Shown one piece after another: positions 1-11,179 of a DNA stretch of 64,000 nt (position 1 is the first letter of the stretch; every line of letters begins with the position of its first letter). Origin of the DNA: Biscogniauxia marginata. Its lineage: Eukaryota; Ascomycota; Sordariomycetes; Xylariales; Xylariaceae. The notes under the pieces are model-generated. The model was not told where the DNA came from, searched no databases, and saw only the letters and a list, made by a program, of their open reading frames with translations. The translations under genes were made by a program, and so were the position numbers. The stretch is taken from the NCBI GenBank assembly GCA_022695795.1, contig MU404059.1, forward strand, positions 496,001 to 560,000. Direction: 5' to 3'.

Positions 1-2564
1 AATAGTTGGGGTACACAAACCTAAATTACCTTACCTAGTAGCCATCCATCTATTGGTCAAGGGTGGCTATAGTAGAATCCTGACGACGTCCGCCACATCG
101 TGGCAGACAAGCAAACTACCTGCTTGCATACATACAGCAAGGTTGCCCACCTACGAACTCCGCTTCGTTTAGGCAGGGGTCTTTGTTTAGGGGAGAGGGT
201 TTGTTAGAAGTCCCTCGAGGAGGTATCATTTCATCTATAGCTTTTCATACAGGATAATTGTACATTACCCCCCCCCTGCTAAGTTGGTTAGTATACCTGC
301 TAGCCAGGGAGTTTGCCGTATTATATGTAGTTTCATATACCCTAAACTAGTGAGTTAAGCATGTTGCTAAGGTTAGTCCATATATCATAATCATAATAAT
401 AATAATACAGGATTTCTATCCCCGTAGAAAAAGTCCCCGGCAGCTGCAGAATGCAGACGGTTTCGGCCCGCAGAACGAAGCGAGGGGGGGAAGCAAACGG
501 CGGAGGGAATGAAGGAAGAATGCAACGGGGGGGGGAGGTATGTATGTCAGACGGATCGATCGGGTAATCAATCGATCTATCAATTTATCTGTATGTCTGT
601 CCGTCCATCTGTCTGTCTATCTCCCTGTATTCAACTAGGGTAGTTCAGGTCAATTCATGATTTCCTCACCGGTGTCAAGTTCATGCCATGTCATGCCGTG
701 TCATTTCATGTGTCATTGGTGGTCATTTGTTTCTAACACAATGTCAATCAGGTCAGATAGTTCAGAGTGTCACCTATTCAGCGATGATGGATAGGTGGGG
801 AATTTTTATTATTATTCCTTTTTCTTTGAGAATTAGTTTTTCCCTTTCCCCTTTTTCCTGGGGAGGGGGGGCGGTTGAGGAGGGGGGTTTGGCGTATGCC
901 GTTTACCTACTCCGGACATTGTCTGATAATGGTTCATGTAACTAACGCACGTGAGGCAATTGCACTTAATTTGTGTAATAAGTCTGCGAAAAGGAGGGGG
1001 GAGTAGAAGTGTATAACTTGATATAGATTAGGTAGGCTTATTACTAGTAAGTATAGTACATGTATAGACGCATGTGATAACAGAAGTCTATATACTTGTC
1101 AGGGGGGCAGTTAGCCTGCATACCTAGGTTGGAGTACTACTTACTCCGAACTTGAATAGGGTGGGATGTCCCCTCCTGGTCTCCCCGCCTCCCCCTCTTC
1201 CCCCCTTAGCATCCAGTTTAGTTGGAACCGGGGTGGAGGAGACCTCGAAGCTCTTAATGCCAAATTAAGTTGCTTAAAATACTTGACTATACCTACTCAA
1301 ATTCATCTATTTCCGTATCCGGATCGGTGAGGATCGCCTACTTCGCGACAGGAGAAACTTGTTATTTTGAGCTGATCTGTCCAAAGACGGTATTCCGTCT
1401 CGTGAGTATGCATCGTCGTTTCCCCCCTTCCCCCCCCTCTAATAAGATGGTCGATCTTGCTTTTCAATATAGTTAGAAGTAGACAGTCATTGATTCTAAA
1501 TGCTTGTTGTTGCAGGGCTCTCCCGAATGATCTAATCTGAAAGACTATTATTATTCTCTCTACATCAGAAGTGAACTTCAAGTTTGGTATGGCATTTTTA
1601 TCGCTGGTTCAAATTATTTTATATATAGGTAACTAGGTATATATTTTTTAAATATAGTTGTCCAACTATGATCCAGAAGTACCCAAAGCACTGATGGCTG
1701 CCTCAACATGTCTTCTTTATTCGTTGGTCTCGCTTCGTCCTATGTTTAACTAGGGTATCCACTGCCGGCAACATGCCTCACATATAGCTCTGTTTGACAT
1801 GGTGATATATGGTTCTCCTGGCGTATGTACTAATGTGATATCCCCGCCGTCTGGTCTATATGGAAGCGCGATATGATTTGTTCCCCCTGCCCCCTATGTC
1901 TTTATGTCTATAGCCGTCTACCATTTATGTACAGTAGGTTGAGCCGTCACTCTTCGTCCTGTCTCATTTCATGTTGCGATTGTATCATACATATATGTAG
2001 TATGTTAGAGAGGGTATATATGTGTGTCTCTGACATCTAACATACTTAGTTTTCTGGCTGCATTATCCGTCATTAATCGCCATCATCCTCGCGCCAAACT
2101 ATGTCTCATTCATCTATCACTATCCCCAGTACATATGCATATCTCCAGACACACCGTGTATGCATGTTCTTGGCCGTGGTTATCATGTTTGTTATTAAAC
2201 AGTGATAAAGTATCACATCGGCATTATAACTACAAAATAAACTTACAAGTTTTTAAAAAGGGGTTTTAAATTTTTTATATAATATAAATATTAAGCTTTT
2301 ATAAAGCTTATATATTAATATGATAATTTATACAAAATATTTAAAAGTAAAAATAGTTAATAGTAATAAAGATATTAATTACTAGCGAACTCTTACTATA
2401 TAACTAGTCATTTATACTGTTACCGAGGCAACCAGTAGTAAAGGCACTTGTGCATCGCAACTCTAGATTTGTTATGGTACTATGCATTCCTTCCAGGCTA
2501 TCTTCATTTGACATTGCATATTATACTTGTTGGTTATGTACATCTCACCACTCACGACGACTGA
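1..2564. other. Non-coding stretch, no gene recognised
   Basis: No open frame here resembles a protein family and none carries convincing intron signals. The sequence is rich in homopolymer G or C runs (for example near 265-275, 485-495 and 527-535), contains a degenerate tetranucleotide tract of GTCT/GTCC type around 585-625, and has repeated TAGGTA/TACCTA motifs. From about 2265 to 2390 it becomes strongly AT-rich just before the nuclease-like gene. It could include the UTR of a gene outside the window. Confidence 0.5.
2265..2390. other. AT-rich patch upstream of nuclease-like gene
   Basis: About 125 bp made almost only of A and T, unlike the sequence on either side. It resembles the RIP-decayed block further right, so it may be a remnant of a mutated repeat. 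No element ends can be seen. Confidence 0.4.
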
Positions 2565-3902
2565 ATGAATATTCTTTCGTGGCTTGAAGATATCGAGCCC
2601 CAAGCCTGGAGCGATGTGGAGCTGCGACAGCTACCCAAAACCGGTAACATCAATGATAACAATGATGACCTAGATGTTGCTCGCACGCCGAGAGGCGGAA
2701 GAAAGGCCTTGTCAAATTCAGACAGAACTAGCAGCTATTCAAGCACTTCCAGAATATCCCCTACTCAGCGCTTAGCGGCACTCGAGATCGCCACAGATAA
2801 ACCCGTCTCCGTGGTACAGATTAATGGGGCCGACACCCGTATGCCAGAAGAGCTTAAAACTATGCTGAATGGACTGGACGGCTTTCAAACTCGAGTAGGG
2901 ATCGTGCCTGGCTACCTCGCCGCCGAGATCAAGGCGCGTGCAAAGAAGGACGATAACTTCTACAATTTCCATTCCTCGACATTTCAACAGTTTGACGATA
3001 CTAATGTTATACTGAATCCAAAACTGTCTTTAGACCAAGTCATGGGGGTTTTCGTAGCAGGAAAGGAGTGCGTCAACGAGAACCATCCTGAGGCGAACTG
3101 GAATAGTCTTGTTCATTGGCCCGTCTTCCAACTAGCCCTGGGAACTATAATAGATGTTGCGGAAGCAGATGCACCAACCTCAATCTCTAAAGATGGAACC
3201 CAGGACCAGGAACAAGGCTAAAAACATCAAGTTGACGTTCGCGCCATGCCATGCGCGACGGCGAGACTGATAGGTCATACACGTGGCGCCAAGATGGTGG
3301 ATTATTGCATCTTCGTCGAGCCCAAGGGTATGATGCTAGAAAAGATTAAGGAGCTGCAGGAGCTACGACAGCATATCAACCACACCGATTTCTTCCCACT
3401 ACAACAACGGCCTATTATACTCAGTGCCATGTTTAAGAAACCTGGTGAAAGCATTCAAGAGGCACAAGTACAGCTCGGTGTTTGGCAAGCTGTGCAGTGG
3501 GCTCTTCTCGAGACTCTGTTGGCTCCGCGGTCTATGGGAGCCCAGCTAGAAAGGATGACAGGGCAACTAGCAGTTATCTCCTTCCTTCCGGCCCTCATCG
3601 TCCAAGGCCACGAGTGGTATTTCGCTGCTACCACGAAGTCTGGCAAAGAAACGGTATGCTTCTTTCCATCGCTCCCGTAAACTTGTCCTTCCACTTCATG
3701 ACAGCTAACTGCCGGGCCCTAGCTGTTATGGATGAAACAGACTATTGGGAGGACCGATACCGTCCTCGGCATATTTCAGATTATCCACGCTTTGCGGTAC
3801 ATTGCGGTGTAGATACTCGGGACATATTGGCCTTGGTATAGGCGTGCGGTTTTACAAATACCGGACAATGACTTGTCAGGCTACATGGACGTACAACGAT
3901 GA
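2565..3902 (+). pseudogene. PD-(D/E)XK nuclease-like protein, broken by two in-frame stops
   Basis: The reading resembles the fungal multicopy PD-(D/E)XK nuclease-like family (PDDEXK_12 type, from memory of the family). Landmarks in order are EANWNSLVHWP, KMVDYCIFVEP, INHTDFFPLQQRP, VQLGVWQAVQW and, after an intron at 3654-3722 (GTATGC...CTAAC...CCCTAG), IGRTDTVLGIFQIIHALRY. The frame is interrupted by TAA at 3219-3221 and TAG at 3810-3812. Reading through each stop stays in frame and continues family-like sequence, ending with WPWYRRAVL and TGA at 3900-3902. CAA to TAA and TGG to TAG are the changes RIP makes, so I infer a RIP-damaged copy. The place where the family usually has SIETK reads SAMFK, so a catalytic glutamate also seems lost. 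An alternative is that an unseen intron removes the first stop, leaving a 2565-3812 gene. Function in this family is unknown. Confidence 0.6.
3654..3722 (+). other. Intron of the nuclease-like pseudogene
   Basis: Donor GTATGC, branch-like CTAAC and acceptor CCCTAG, 69 bp, phase 0. Removing it joins KET to LLWMKQTIGRTD in one frame. The intron remains readable although the exons carry stops, so the gene decayed after having been a normal spliced gene. Confidence 0.65.
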
Positions 3903-4800
3903 ACAAGTTGCACTCGCACAGACAACCGAAGCAAAACGGCAAACGGCATATAGTAATGAAGTCAATTCAAGAGATTTCTGTTTCATTGCTGAAAGGCAAG
4001 TTACGACACCTTACCATACCTATCGCACGCAAAGGAATAAAACGCAATCCGTTACCCTGTAGGACCGGTTCATTCTCATGATGACCGAAAGGCCTTTTTC
4101 TTTTGTGATTGCAGCACCATTTAAGTAAGTACATGGAAGGTGAAATAAATATAGCACCAGAGTCTACTCTCAAGACCACGGGCAATATACATCAAGGTGT
4201 AAAGAGCCTAGTGCTCCCGCTCTAGCAGACCTAGAGAAGGGAAAGCACTTAGAAGAGCGATTGCAACGCGATAACATAAGTAACCCAAGTATTACAACGG
4301 TGGAGAAGTAAATTCAGGTCGTTCGATTCCTCGAGAGAGCACTGGTCTCAAGAGTACGAACGAGGATCATAGCCTAAATGCCCGGCCGCGCAAGGCTGGT
4401 GAAGGGCCCGCGAGGGAAAATAGACGCAGAGGTGTGATCGGGGAAGAGCCCCTGCAAAGTAGGATATGACCATGGCAACCTCCTTCTGCCCTAAAAGATA
4501 GAGAGGAAGAATCGACTTGATTGATATGCCACTTCGAAGCACCAGATAAACATAGCAAACACGACGGAAGCAACGAGACCATCCGCGCGCTGCTGAATTA
4601 CAGCCCGGGCGAGGAAGAAATAGGGGAGAATGCGCTGATAAGTAGGTTGTGTTTTAACAATGAATTAAATATAAATACCTAAATATTATATTTAATTAAT
4701 GTGAGAGATATAAAGTGAAAATAAATATTCGAAACTATTTATTCATCCACCTAGTTAAGAAGGTTTTAATATCGAATTACGCAAAATTTCTCGCACAAAT
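3903..4800. other. Non-coding, AT-rich end
   Basis: No supported gene. The last part, about 4655-4790, is AT-rich and abuts the 3' end of the kinase gene. Confidence 0.45.
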
Positions 4801-5559
4801 TCAACTGCACTCTTTCAAGCGATCTTGAATTAGTCGAATATCCGCTATCAGTTCATTTGCATCTGTATAGCGTGTCATCCAACACTTTCTGATCACCTCC
4901 CCCAATACCAAACTGCTCGTATCCGGATACTGGTCCGCCCCGAACAGCTCCTCGAGTTCCCCGTCGTTTCTGTCATGGTAAGGCTCATAAGTCGTCTCAA
5001 CCTCGTACAGCAGAGAGCCAAACGCAAACAGCTCGGAGCAAACCGATGGTTCCGTGACAGACAGCCTCGGGTGCGTAGAATGCGCACTAGGAGCTACCGT
5101 AGGCTCAGACCCGTCGAGAGAAGAACCGGCAAAGTCGGACAGCTTCGCGTTTTCGTTCCAGTCGAGCAACACATTATACGTGCCGATATCCACCTGTTTG
5201 ACGCCGCGAGAATGGACATGTTGGAGTGCCTCTGCGGTCTGCAATGCCCATCGGACCACCTGCTGCACCGCCGGCCGCTGCTGATTCTTGCGGAGGTCTA
5301 GGAGGCGCTGGCGGAGCGGGTACTGTAGACGTTCAAGAACGAGCATATCATGGTGTGTAGCGACCAGCGTCGTGATGTAAGGATGTGGCCCTAGGCGCTC
5401 GTAGATCTGACGCTCCGTGTCCAGTTGTTTCTTGCAGATGTCATCGGATAGAGCTCTTTTGATGACGGCATGCTCAGAAATGAAAAATATAGCTCCTGAA
5501 AGGCCATGAGTCCACGGAAGACCAGCTAAACTTCTTGGAATGAGAGGTGGTTCCACCAT
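4801..5559 (-). CDS. Small protein kinase-like protein with degenerate catalytic motifs
   Basis: A single-exon protein of 252 residues with a reduced kinase fold of a kind common in filamentous fungi. Visible landmarks: a glycine-containing strand and the VAIK-like lysine (VIKR, K34); the catalytic loop region HSRGVKQVDIGTYNVLLD, keeping the aspartate (D124) and asparagine (N129) but lacking the HRD histidine-arginine; DFA in place of DFG (D142); then SVCSELFAFGSLLYEV, the usual helix after the activation segment. The start gives a normal N-terminus for such proteins. It is flanked by AT-rich patches on both sides. The retained K, D, N and D mean activity is possible, but the altered motifs also fit a pseudokinase. 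Substrate and pathway are unknown. Confidence 0.75.
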   Translation of the reverse strand: MVEPPLIPRSLAGLPWTHGLSGAIFFISEHAVIKRALSDDICKKQLDTERQIYERLGPHPYITTLVATHHDMLVLERLQYPLRQRLLDLRKNQQRPAVQQVVRWALQTAEALQHVHSRGVKQVDIGTYNVLLDWNENAKLSDFAGSSLDGSEPTVAPSAHSTHPRLSVTEPSVCSELFAFGSLLYEVETTYEPYHDRNDGELEELFGADQYPDTSSLVLGEVIRKCWMTRYTDANELIADIRLIQDRLKECS

Positions 5560-6000
5560 CCTGGATTGAACAGGGCGTCTAATAGAATAAATTCAGGGAG
5601 CAACGTAAGGACAAGTATTTTCAAGTGGAGCGGCATAGGTTCTTATCTTGAATGTCTCAAGCGGAAAAGCACTTTTTAAAAACGAGATTAATCTATTTAT
5701 AACATTAAATTTAAGTTAAATACATTAATTTAACATTATAAAGCCGATATTTATAAAATTAGGTAAATATAAATATAATATTAAAATTATTTAATTATTA
5801 TAATTTTAATAAATAATATAAAAATACGAGTATTACTCCTTTTAAAGTGCCTTTATAATAATATAATTTTATTATTTTAAGTAGGTATAAAGTTTCAAAC
5901 TGATAAAACTTGTGAGAACAAGACGTTACGACGCCAAGAGGACACTAGTGAGGAAAATATTTGGAACAGCGGGAAGAAGCGCCGACAATTATCCAATAAT
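5560..6000. other. Intergenic with AT-rich patch
   Basis: From about 5690 to 5890 the sequence is nearly pure A and T, again unlike its flanks and similar in texture to the large RIP block. No gene or element ends are visible. Confidence 0.45.
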
Positions 6001-6961
6001 TTAATGTCGGTGTAGCTTGTCCTTGATCTTTTTACCCAGACTCTTCTTCTCCTTGGGATCGCTTCCTTTGGAGTCGACGCTGTCGTCGGACTTGCCCTTG
6101 TCATCCGCACCACCCGGGTGTATGCCCTTCTGATCCATGAGACCTATGTATTGGAAAACGATGTTAGCCGTTGCTATTCGGGAAAGTCGAAGGAACTCGC
6201 AGGTACTTACGTTCAGCTTCCCTACCAGCTCCTGGTTTTGTCGCATCGAAGTCCCCGCCGTCGGCTTTCAGGCCACAGCTCTTGACATACTGCTCACCGG
6301 TGCCCTCGCCGGTGCTCTCGGCATTGAGGGCGTCCTCCTTCTTCTCCTGCTTGTCGTCGCTATGCAATTCTTGGCTCTCGGATGTCCCTGAGTGGCCGGC
6401 ATCACCGCCATGTGTTTTCGCTACTTCGTCAAGGGGCTTGGGACCGGGGCCGTCAAGCTTCTGGGCCTCATTCGGCCCATCGTCCGTATTATTGACGTCA
6501 GTAGGTGCCGCCTTGGGATTCGTTAGAGGATCTTCTGGATCCCTCACGTCATTCTGACCCTTAGTCGTGTCGCTTGGCACATCTCGCTCCTTAATGTTGG
6601 TGGAAGGGTTGTTTGGCGTGTTTTCGCCCTCGGCTGCCGTACCAGTCTTCTTGGAGAATTCAGCGGCCTCGGATTCGCGAGTTGATCCATTAGCATCGAC
6701 CTTGGTATTCTCTGCAACTAATTAGCGTCGCTTATTTATGTGTTTATTTTGTTATAGAGTAAGGACGAAGAGAGAAGATCAAGAAGTGGGAAACGGAAAG
6801 GAAAGGAAAGCAATACCAATGTTGCCCGCATCGTATGGCTCGCCTTTGGACGTGTCGCCTCTTAGGCCAGAGACGGGCTCCTGATTGTTCTGCTGGTTCT
6901 GCTGGTTATCCCCCCAGACGACTTTCGCCGCTGCGGCTGCCATGTTGTTGACGGTCTCCAT
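6001..6961 (-). CDS. Hydrophilic, probably disordered protein (LEA/dehydrin-like character)
   Basis: Three exons read in one frame: 6961-6817, 6711-6211 and 6143-6001, separated by introns with GTATTG...GCAG and GTAAGT...GCTAAC...ATAG. The product has 262 residues. It is rich in D, E, K, G, N, Q and T, has an NQQNQQNNQ run near residues 19-27, lacks hydrophobic segments and ends in a lysine-rich tail, SLGKKIKDKLHRH. Small basic tails of this form occur in fungal stress-associated hydrophilic proteins, which is the basis for the comparison. No catalytic domain is present. The start codon is supported because the first exon is short and joins cleanly at a consensus donor. A role in desiccation or osmotic stress would be a guess. 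Confidence 0.7.
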
Positions 6962-8399
6962 GGTGTATGTTGGGGTATTAGACTTATAAGTCAGGGAGGT
7001 AGTGGTAATGGTAGTTTCTTGGCAAGGGTGGGTGCGAAGTCTATTCTGATCTGGTGGCGAGCTCGTAGAATCTGGGGAACCAAGAGATAGCTAAGACTCT
7101 TGGGCAAGTCTAATGTAGGGAGGGTGTTATATGTGTTGTCTTGTCCTACAGCGATGACGAATTGGCAAGCGGGCAGTCTCTGACGTCTTTGCTTTGACGA
7201 AATCGATGGCGTATCCGTGCAAGGGGGCCATTCCTGTTTTGTTCTGTTTCGGCTCGAACGAACAAAGAAAGACGAAGGCTGCCTAGGAGATGCTGTCCCA
7301 GCTACTTAGGAGTCTAGTTCCCCGGTGGATTTCCAGGCCGTTGGGAGCGTGCTTGTCCCACGTCTCCATGGCGGAGGATTGCATGCCATTCGCTGCTGCC
7401 AACTCGGCAGGTTTACATGTGAGTAGGATGGATCCAAGTGCGCGGTAGACGATACTTATTGCTAGCGTGTGCAAGGTGAACGCTGGCAGACAATTCGAGA
7501 ATGCAGCCTTAGAAGTGGGGGGAATCATTGATGACGTCGGTGGGGTTATGTAAACTACCTCAACTTTCATCTACCTAACTATGTACCTAGTAGGTACTTA
7601 CCTTGGTACATAGCTACCTAGTCGACGTCACTTTTACTAGTGTCGGGGAATGCATGAGGTATGTACCATAAAAGGAACCCACCTCCACTCACCTAGGTAG
7701 TCCATCGAATGACGCCGGTTTTCGTATTTCTCCAGTTGAACTTGGTCGTACTAGCTTTACTCAATGGTCCCTAGGTGTAGTAAGGAGGAGGTAGATCCAT
7801 CATTTCTCCTAGATCTCGTTTTTATGAGGAAAGTAAAGAGGCTCTTCCTCGGGGATATTTAACACCTCTCCTTTCGTTCTCCTAAGATTCGACCTTTCCT
7901 TCCGACTTTCCTCTTCTCCTTACGGGATGCCACTGTACATAGCTCTTCGGAATAGTAGGTTTTAACAGAACTTCAGTAGAATTTTTTGGAACCACCGGTA
8001 TCAGGACTGATCCTAATTTCTTTCATCGGTTGCGCTGCATGGCGCAGGGCCGCGAATAAGGACAATTTCCTTTTAGGGGGAAGGGGGGAAGGTAGGTCAT
8101 ATTGAATTTTGAGATGAGACGAAGATGTGAGGATAGGATCAAGTGTATTAGGTTGAGTCTAGATAGGTGGGTAGGCGAAGCCCACCTATACATATATATA
8201 GACACAGATGACCAGGGGTCGTATAGCCCCATATTTCAACAATAAAAGTATCAGGGAATGGTGTGAAGGTTCGTTTGAAGTTGCTATCTTCGCTAACAGC
8301 GCCATCGGGAGGACATAATCATTAAATTACACTTATATCGTTGCTGACAGTTGATCTCTCACCATAGTAGGCCGTCTTAGATACCCCAGAGTCTGTATC
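6962..8399. other. Intergenic, no gene recognised
   Basis: Contains clustered TACCTA/TAGGTA motifs at 7570-7625 and long pyrimidine-rich segments around 7850-7930. Small open frames here lack codon bias or homology that I recognise. Confidence 0.45.
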
Positions 8400-9150
8400 T
8401 TAGGAAACCTTCTTCACTTCCTTTTCTAGAAAGTACGCCCCATACTCTCCCTTGCCACCGTATTTGGAATCATCTTGGATTATTTGGTCCAGCAACTTGA
8501 AACCCAGCCTGAGATACACGCCCAGGGCTGCCTTGTAGGCAATAACAAAAATATTGACTCCCATTCTCTCAGCCTGGGAAATACCACTCTCTACCAGCAT
8601 AGTTCCAATACCGCGCCCTCTGTAGTCTGGGCGGACGGCGAGGTAGTCCAGTACTAGTCTTGTTAGCAAGCATCTTCGTACAGCGGTTCGGAAAAGGACG
8701 CTGACTTATGTACTCCTTAAACCCTGTCAGCCGTTTCTTTATGGCCGTCACCGGCACGTCTATCTGATCCATACCAGGTCGACCATTCCAATCTGCGCTC
8801 TTAAAGGACTTGTCATACTCCACCTCTTCCTGCTGACTTATACCAGGAGTCTGTGCGTCAAGCCACGCTCCGGCGAAACGCTCCGGAAGAATCCACCGAG
8901 AATAGCCGACGATCTTTCCGGTCTCCAGATCTACAACGACTTGGTGCCGCCTGCGATCTCTGTCCGTGAGAAGAATCTTCGGGTAACGCTTTCTGGCTTG
9001 CTCGATGACATATTCCCTCGTCTTGTCCTCCCACAGAAGAACATACGTCGGGTCTGTCCAGAACGCTGAGATGTTATTATAGGCAAGGCTTGGGCCATCC
9101 GCTGCAACGCAGCCTCTCACAACATATGAAGACATCCCGATAACTGGCAA
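8400..9150 (-). CDS. GNAT-family N-acetyltransferase
   Basis: Two exons, 9150-8706 and 8653-8400, joined by a 52-bp intron with a weak donor (GTCAGC) but a clear TGCTAACA branch site and CTAG acceptor. This gives 232 residues; a second ATG five codons in (MSSYVVRG) is an equally good start. The joined reading gives IILDYLAVRPDYRGRGIGT, which is the beta-4 strand plus the acetyl-CoA pyrophosphate-binding R-G-x-G-x-G motif of GNAT enzymes (about residues 148-166), followed by the alpha-3 helix and a YLRLGFK motif near the C-terminus. The N-terminal half, with LTDRDRRRHQVVVDLETGKIVGYSRW, matches the fungal GNAT layout. Substrate cannot be read from sequence. It has no operon-like neighbour. Confidence 0.8.
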
Positions 9151-9997
9151 GTGAATTGATAATGGTAACAGAGGGGAATGAGTAGTAATAAGTGGCTTAG
9201 GTGCAGAGATGGTGGTCGATACCGGAATCGTCGCGACACACGTGTATTCATATCACGTAAGCGCGTGCTGAATCTTCCGTATGATGATGATGATTTCCTT
9301 AACGTCCGAAGGACGGAATCTATCTAAGTACATATATTCCGTCGGCGCATTTATGGCGCGTAGGACGTCTGGAGTAGGTACCTATGGAGGGGCAAGCCAG
9401 AACTTCACTTAATGAAAGAAATTCTCTATAGCCTGTCAATGTATTACTTACATAATCGATCGAAGTGGTTAGTGAGCGGTCGGCCTTGTCGAACGGTACA
9501 AGAGTATAAGGTGACAAAACTTAATACTTCGGTTGTACCGCGAGGGGTGTGACGAATAAACTAGTATTAAGGTGGCCTAGTGCTATAGAGGGAGGCGTCA
9601 CGTGCTTGTTATCGAATAGCACAAGCCGGGGAGGTTGGCTAACAAGTAAGTACTGCGCTATGTGGCCCTGAATCTTCCATAGTATGTACCCAAATCGATA
9701 TGTCTAACAAAAGCCTAAATATAGTTAACTAAGAAGGCATAATAATAAAAACGATTTTTAAGTTAAAAAATGATGCGGGGTCACAGGGGTACGTACCGAA
9801 GGTATGTACCACCAGATAGATTAGATAAGGGGAGCCATAAATATGGCCCTGCTGCAGCCACCCTCTCTCATCATCATCTATCTTAATACACACTTTTCAC
9901 CAACAGTCTTTAGGACCCCATTCCACAGCATCAGTGGCCCACTCGCTTGGGTGGCCCACTGGCTTATAAGTGACGTTACTTGTTTTATATAAAGTAT
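9151..9997. other. Intergenic, no gene recognised
   Basis: Short frames only. The segment 9700-9770 is AT-rich. A duplicated phrase around 9935-9965 (two near-copies of GGCCCACT(C/G)GCTT) lies just beyond the 3' end of the HNH gene. Confidence 0.4.
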
Positions 9998-11179
9998 TTA
10001 ATTTTTTATGCGTCCACGGGGTTGAGTCTCACTATCGCTGGTTGTCTGCTCAGTCTCATCTTCGTCGCTACTACCGTCAACATTCCAACACGATGTTGCA
10101 GCCTGTTGGGTGGGTGGTGCTTTGCGCTTCTTAGGGCTAACGCTCCTGGTGCGCCCAACGGCTGATGGGAATATCTGACTACAGTCCTTGATGGCATCGT
10201 GGTAAATATCACGGATTTCTTGTATTCCCTTTTCCTCATCGTGAAGCAAAACGGCATACTTGTGTGGGCCACTTAGGAACTTATAGTTCTCGTCGCATAG
10301 TAAAGATTGAGCAAACCGAGCAAATAGATGTTCGCGGCGAATCCCCGTGACGGGCGATTGCAAAGCCCTATTGTGGTAATATTGAGAGATTTCGCGACTG
10401 CCGAAGGGCAGTATGGCGTGAATGACAAGTGTGGCTGGTGAACTAGATAAGGCTGAAGGGTTATCGTGTTTGGGAACAATAACAAGACGGTTTCTGTCTA
10501 GGAGTCCGTAGATGTCGGCTCGCAGAAGTAGTAGGTTTGTCTCATCATCAATTGTGTTAACCATATCTGGCAACCAACAGTATCTTTCCATCTTGTTACT
10601 CTCAAACCATTTCTTATGTGCGAAAGGTATAAGGTGGGCAACTTCAGTATTCTCAAAAGACCCAGTGATACGACAGCTTATATCACGATTTCGGGCAGTG
10701 TTACGACCGTCAGCATCACCTGTTGCTAGTCCGCAGCTCTCGGGGATACACAGTGTGGCCCACAGTGAAGGGAGTTCGCCGTGAGGGAAACGCCAGTGGT
10801 CGAAGCTAGGTACGACAGGATATCGATTCGCCGGGTGATCGACGATGAAATAGTACGAGGTACCGACACATAGTATTCCATCTTCAGGGGTTTGAACCGT
10901 CTCCCATTTGGGTGTGTCTTGGTCATCTTGTCTGTTTTTCGTCGCAAAGTATGTGTCTTCACCCCATCGATTGCCGGCCACAATTCCGCAGGCTACCTTA
11001 GCCAGTTCATAATCGATGCCGATTGTGTCATCCTTGCCAGCATCAACGGCAACCAAGGTGAGGAGTGGAGAGGAAGAGTTGGGATACGTGGGGTGGAAGA
11101 ATTCAACAAGGCGGTCTTGACGCCTATTATTAATGTCGGCGGCGATTGGTGGGGTAATTGCTTGTTGGAGACGATGCAT
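9998..11179 (-). CDS. HNH nuclease domain protein (HNH_2 type)
   Basis: An uninterrupted frame of 393 residues. The central part, about residues 169-230, holds CRITG...EVAHLIPFAHKKWFESNKM, then INDDETN-like spacing (TIDDETNLLLLRADIYGLLD). This is the fungal HNH_2 pattern, with H182 as the expected general-base histidine and the conserved asparagine in ETNLLLLR. The N-terminal third (DAGKDDTIGIDYELAKVACGIVAGNRWG) is typical of such proteins in Pezizomycotina. The C-terminus is charged and serine-rich with a KKRK basic cluster near residue 352, a possible nuclear signal. These genes are multicopy and often lie in variable regions; their biological role is not established. Complete start and stop. 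Confidence 0.85.
   Translation of the reverse strand: MHRLQQAITPPIAADINNRRQDRLVEFFHPTYPNSSSPLLTLVAVDAGKDDTIGIDYELAKVACGIVAGNRWGEDTYFATKNRQDDQDTPKWETVQTPEDGILCVGTSYYFIVDHPANRYPVVPSFDHWRFPHGELPSLWATLCIPESCGLATGDADGRNTARNRDISCRITGSFENTEVAHLIPFAHKKWFESNKMERYCWLPDMVNTIDDETNLLLLRADIYGLLDRNRLVIVPKHDNPSALSSSPATLVIHAILPFGSREISQYYHNRALQSPVTGIRREHLFARFAQSLLCDENYKFLSGPHKYAVLLHDEEKGIQEIRDIYHDAIKDCSQIFPSAVGRTRSVSPKKRKAPPTQQAATSCWNVDGSSDEDETEQTTSDSETQPRGRIKN

Noticed and set aside
4300..4345. GGTCGTTCGATTCCTCGAG, which looks like a tRNA T-arm
   Set aside because: No acceptor, D or anticodon arms can be placed upstream.
7283..7570. Minus-strand open frame of 95 codons
   Set aside because: No homology, no coding composition and no splice signals linking it to neighbours.
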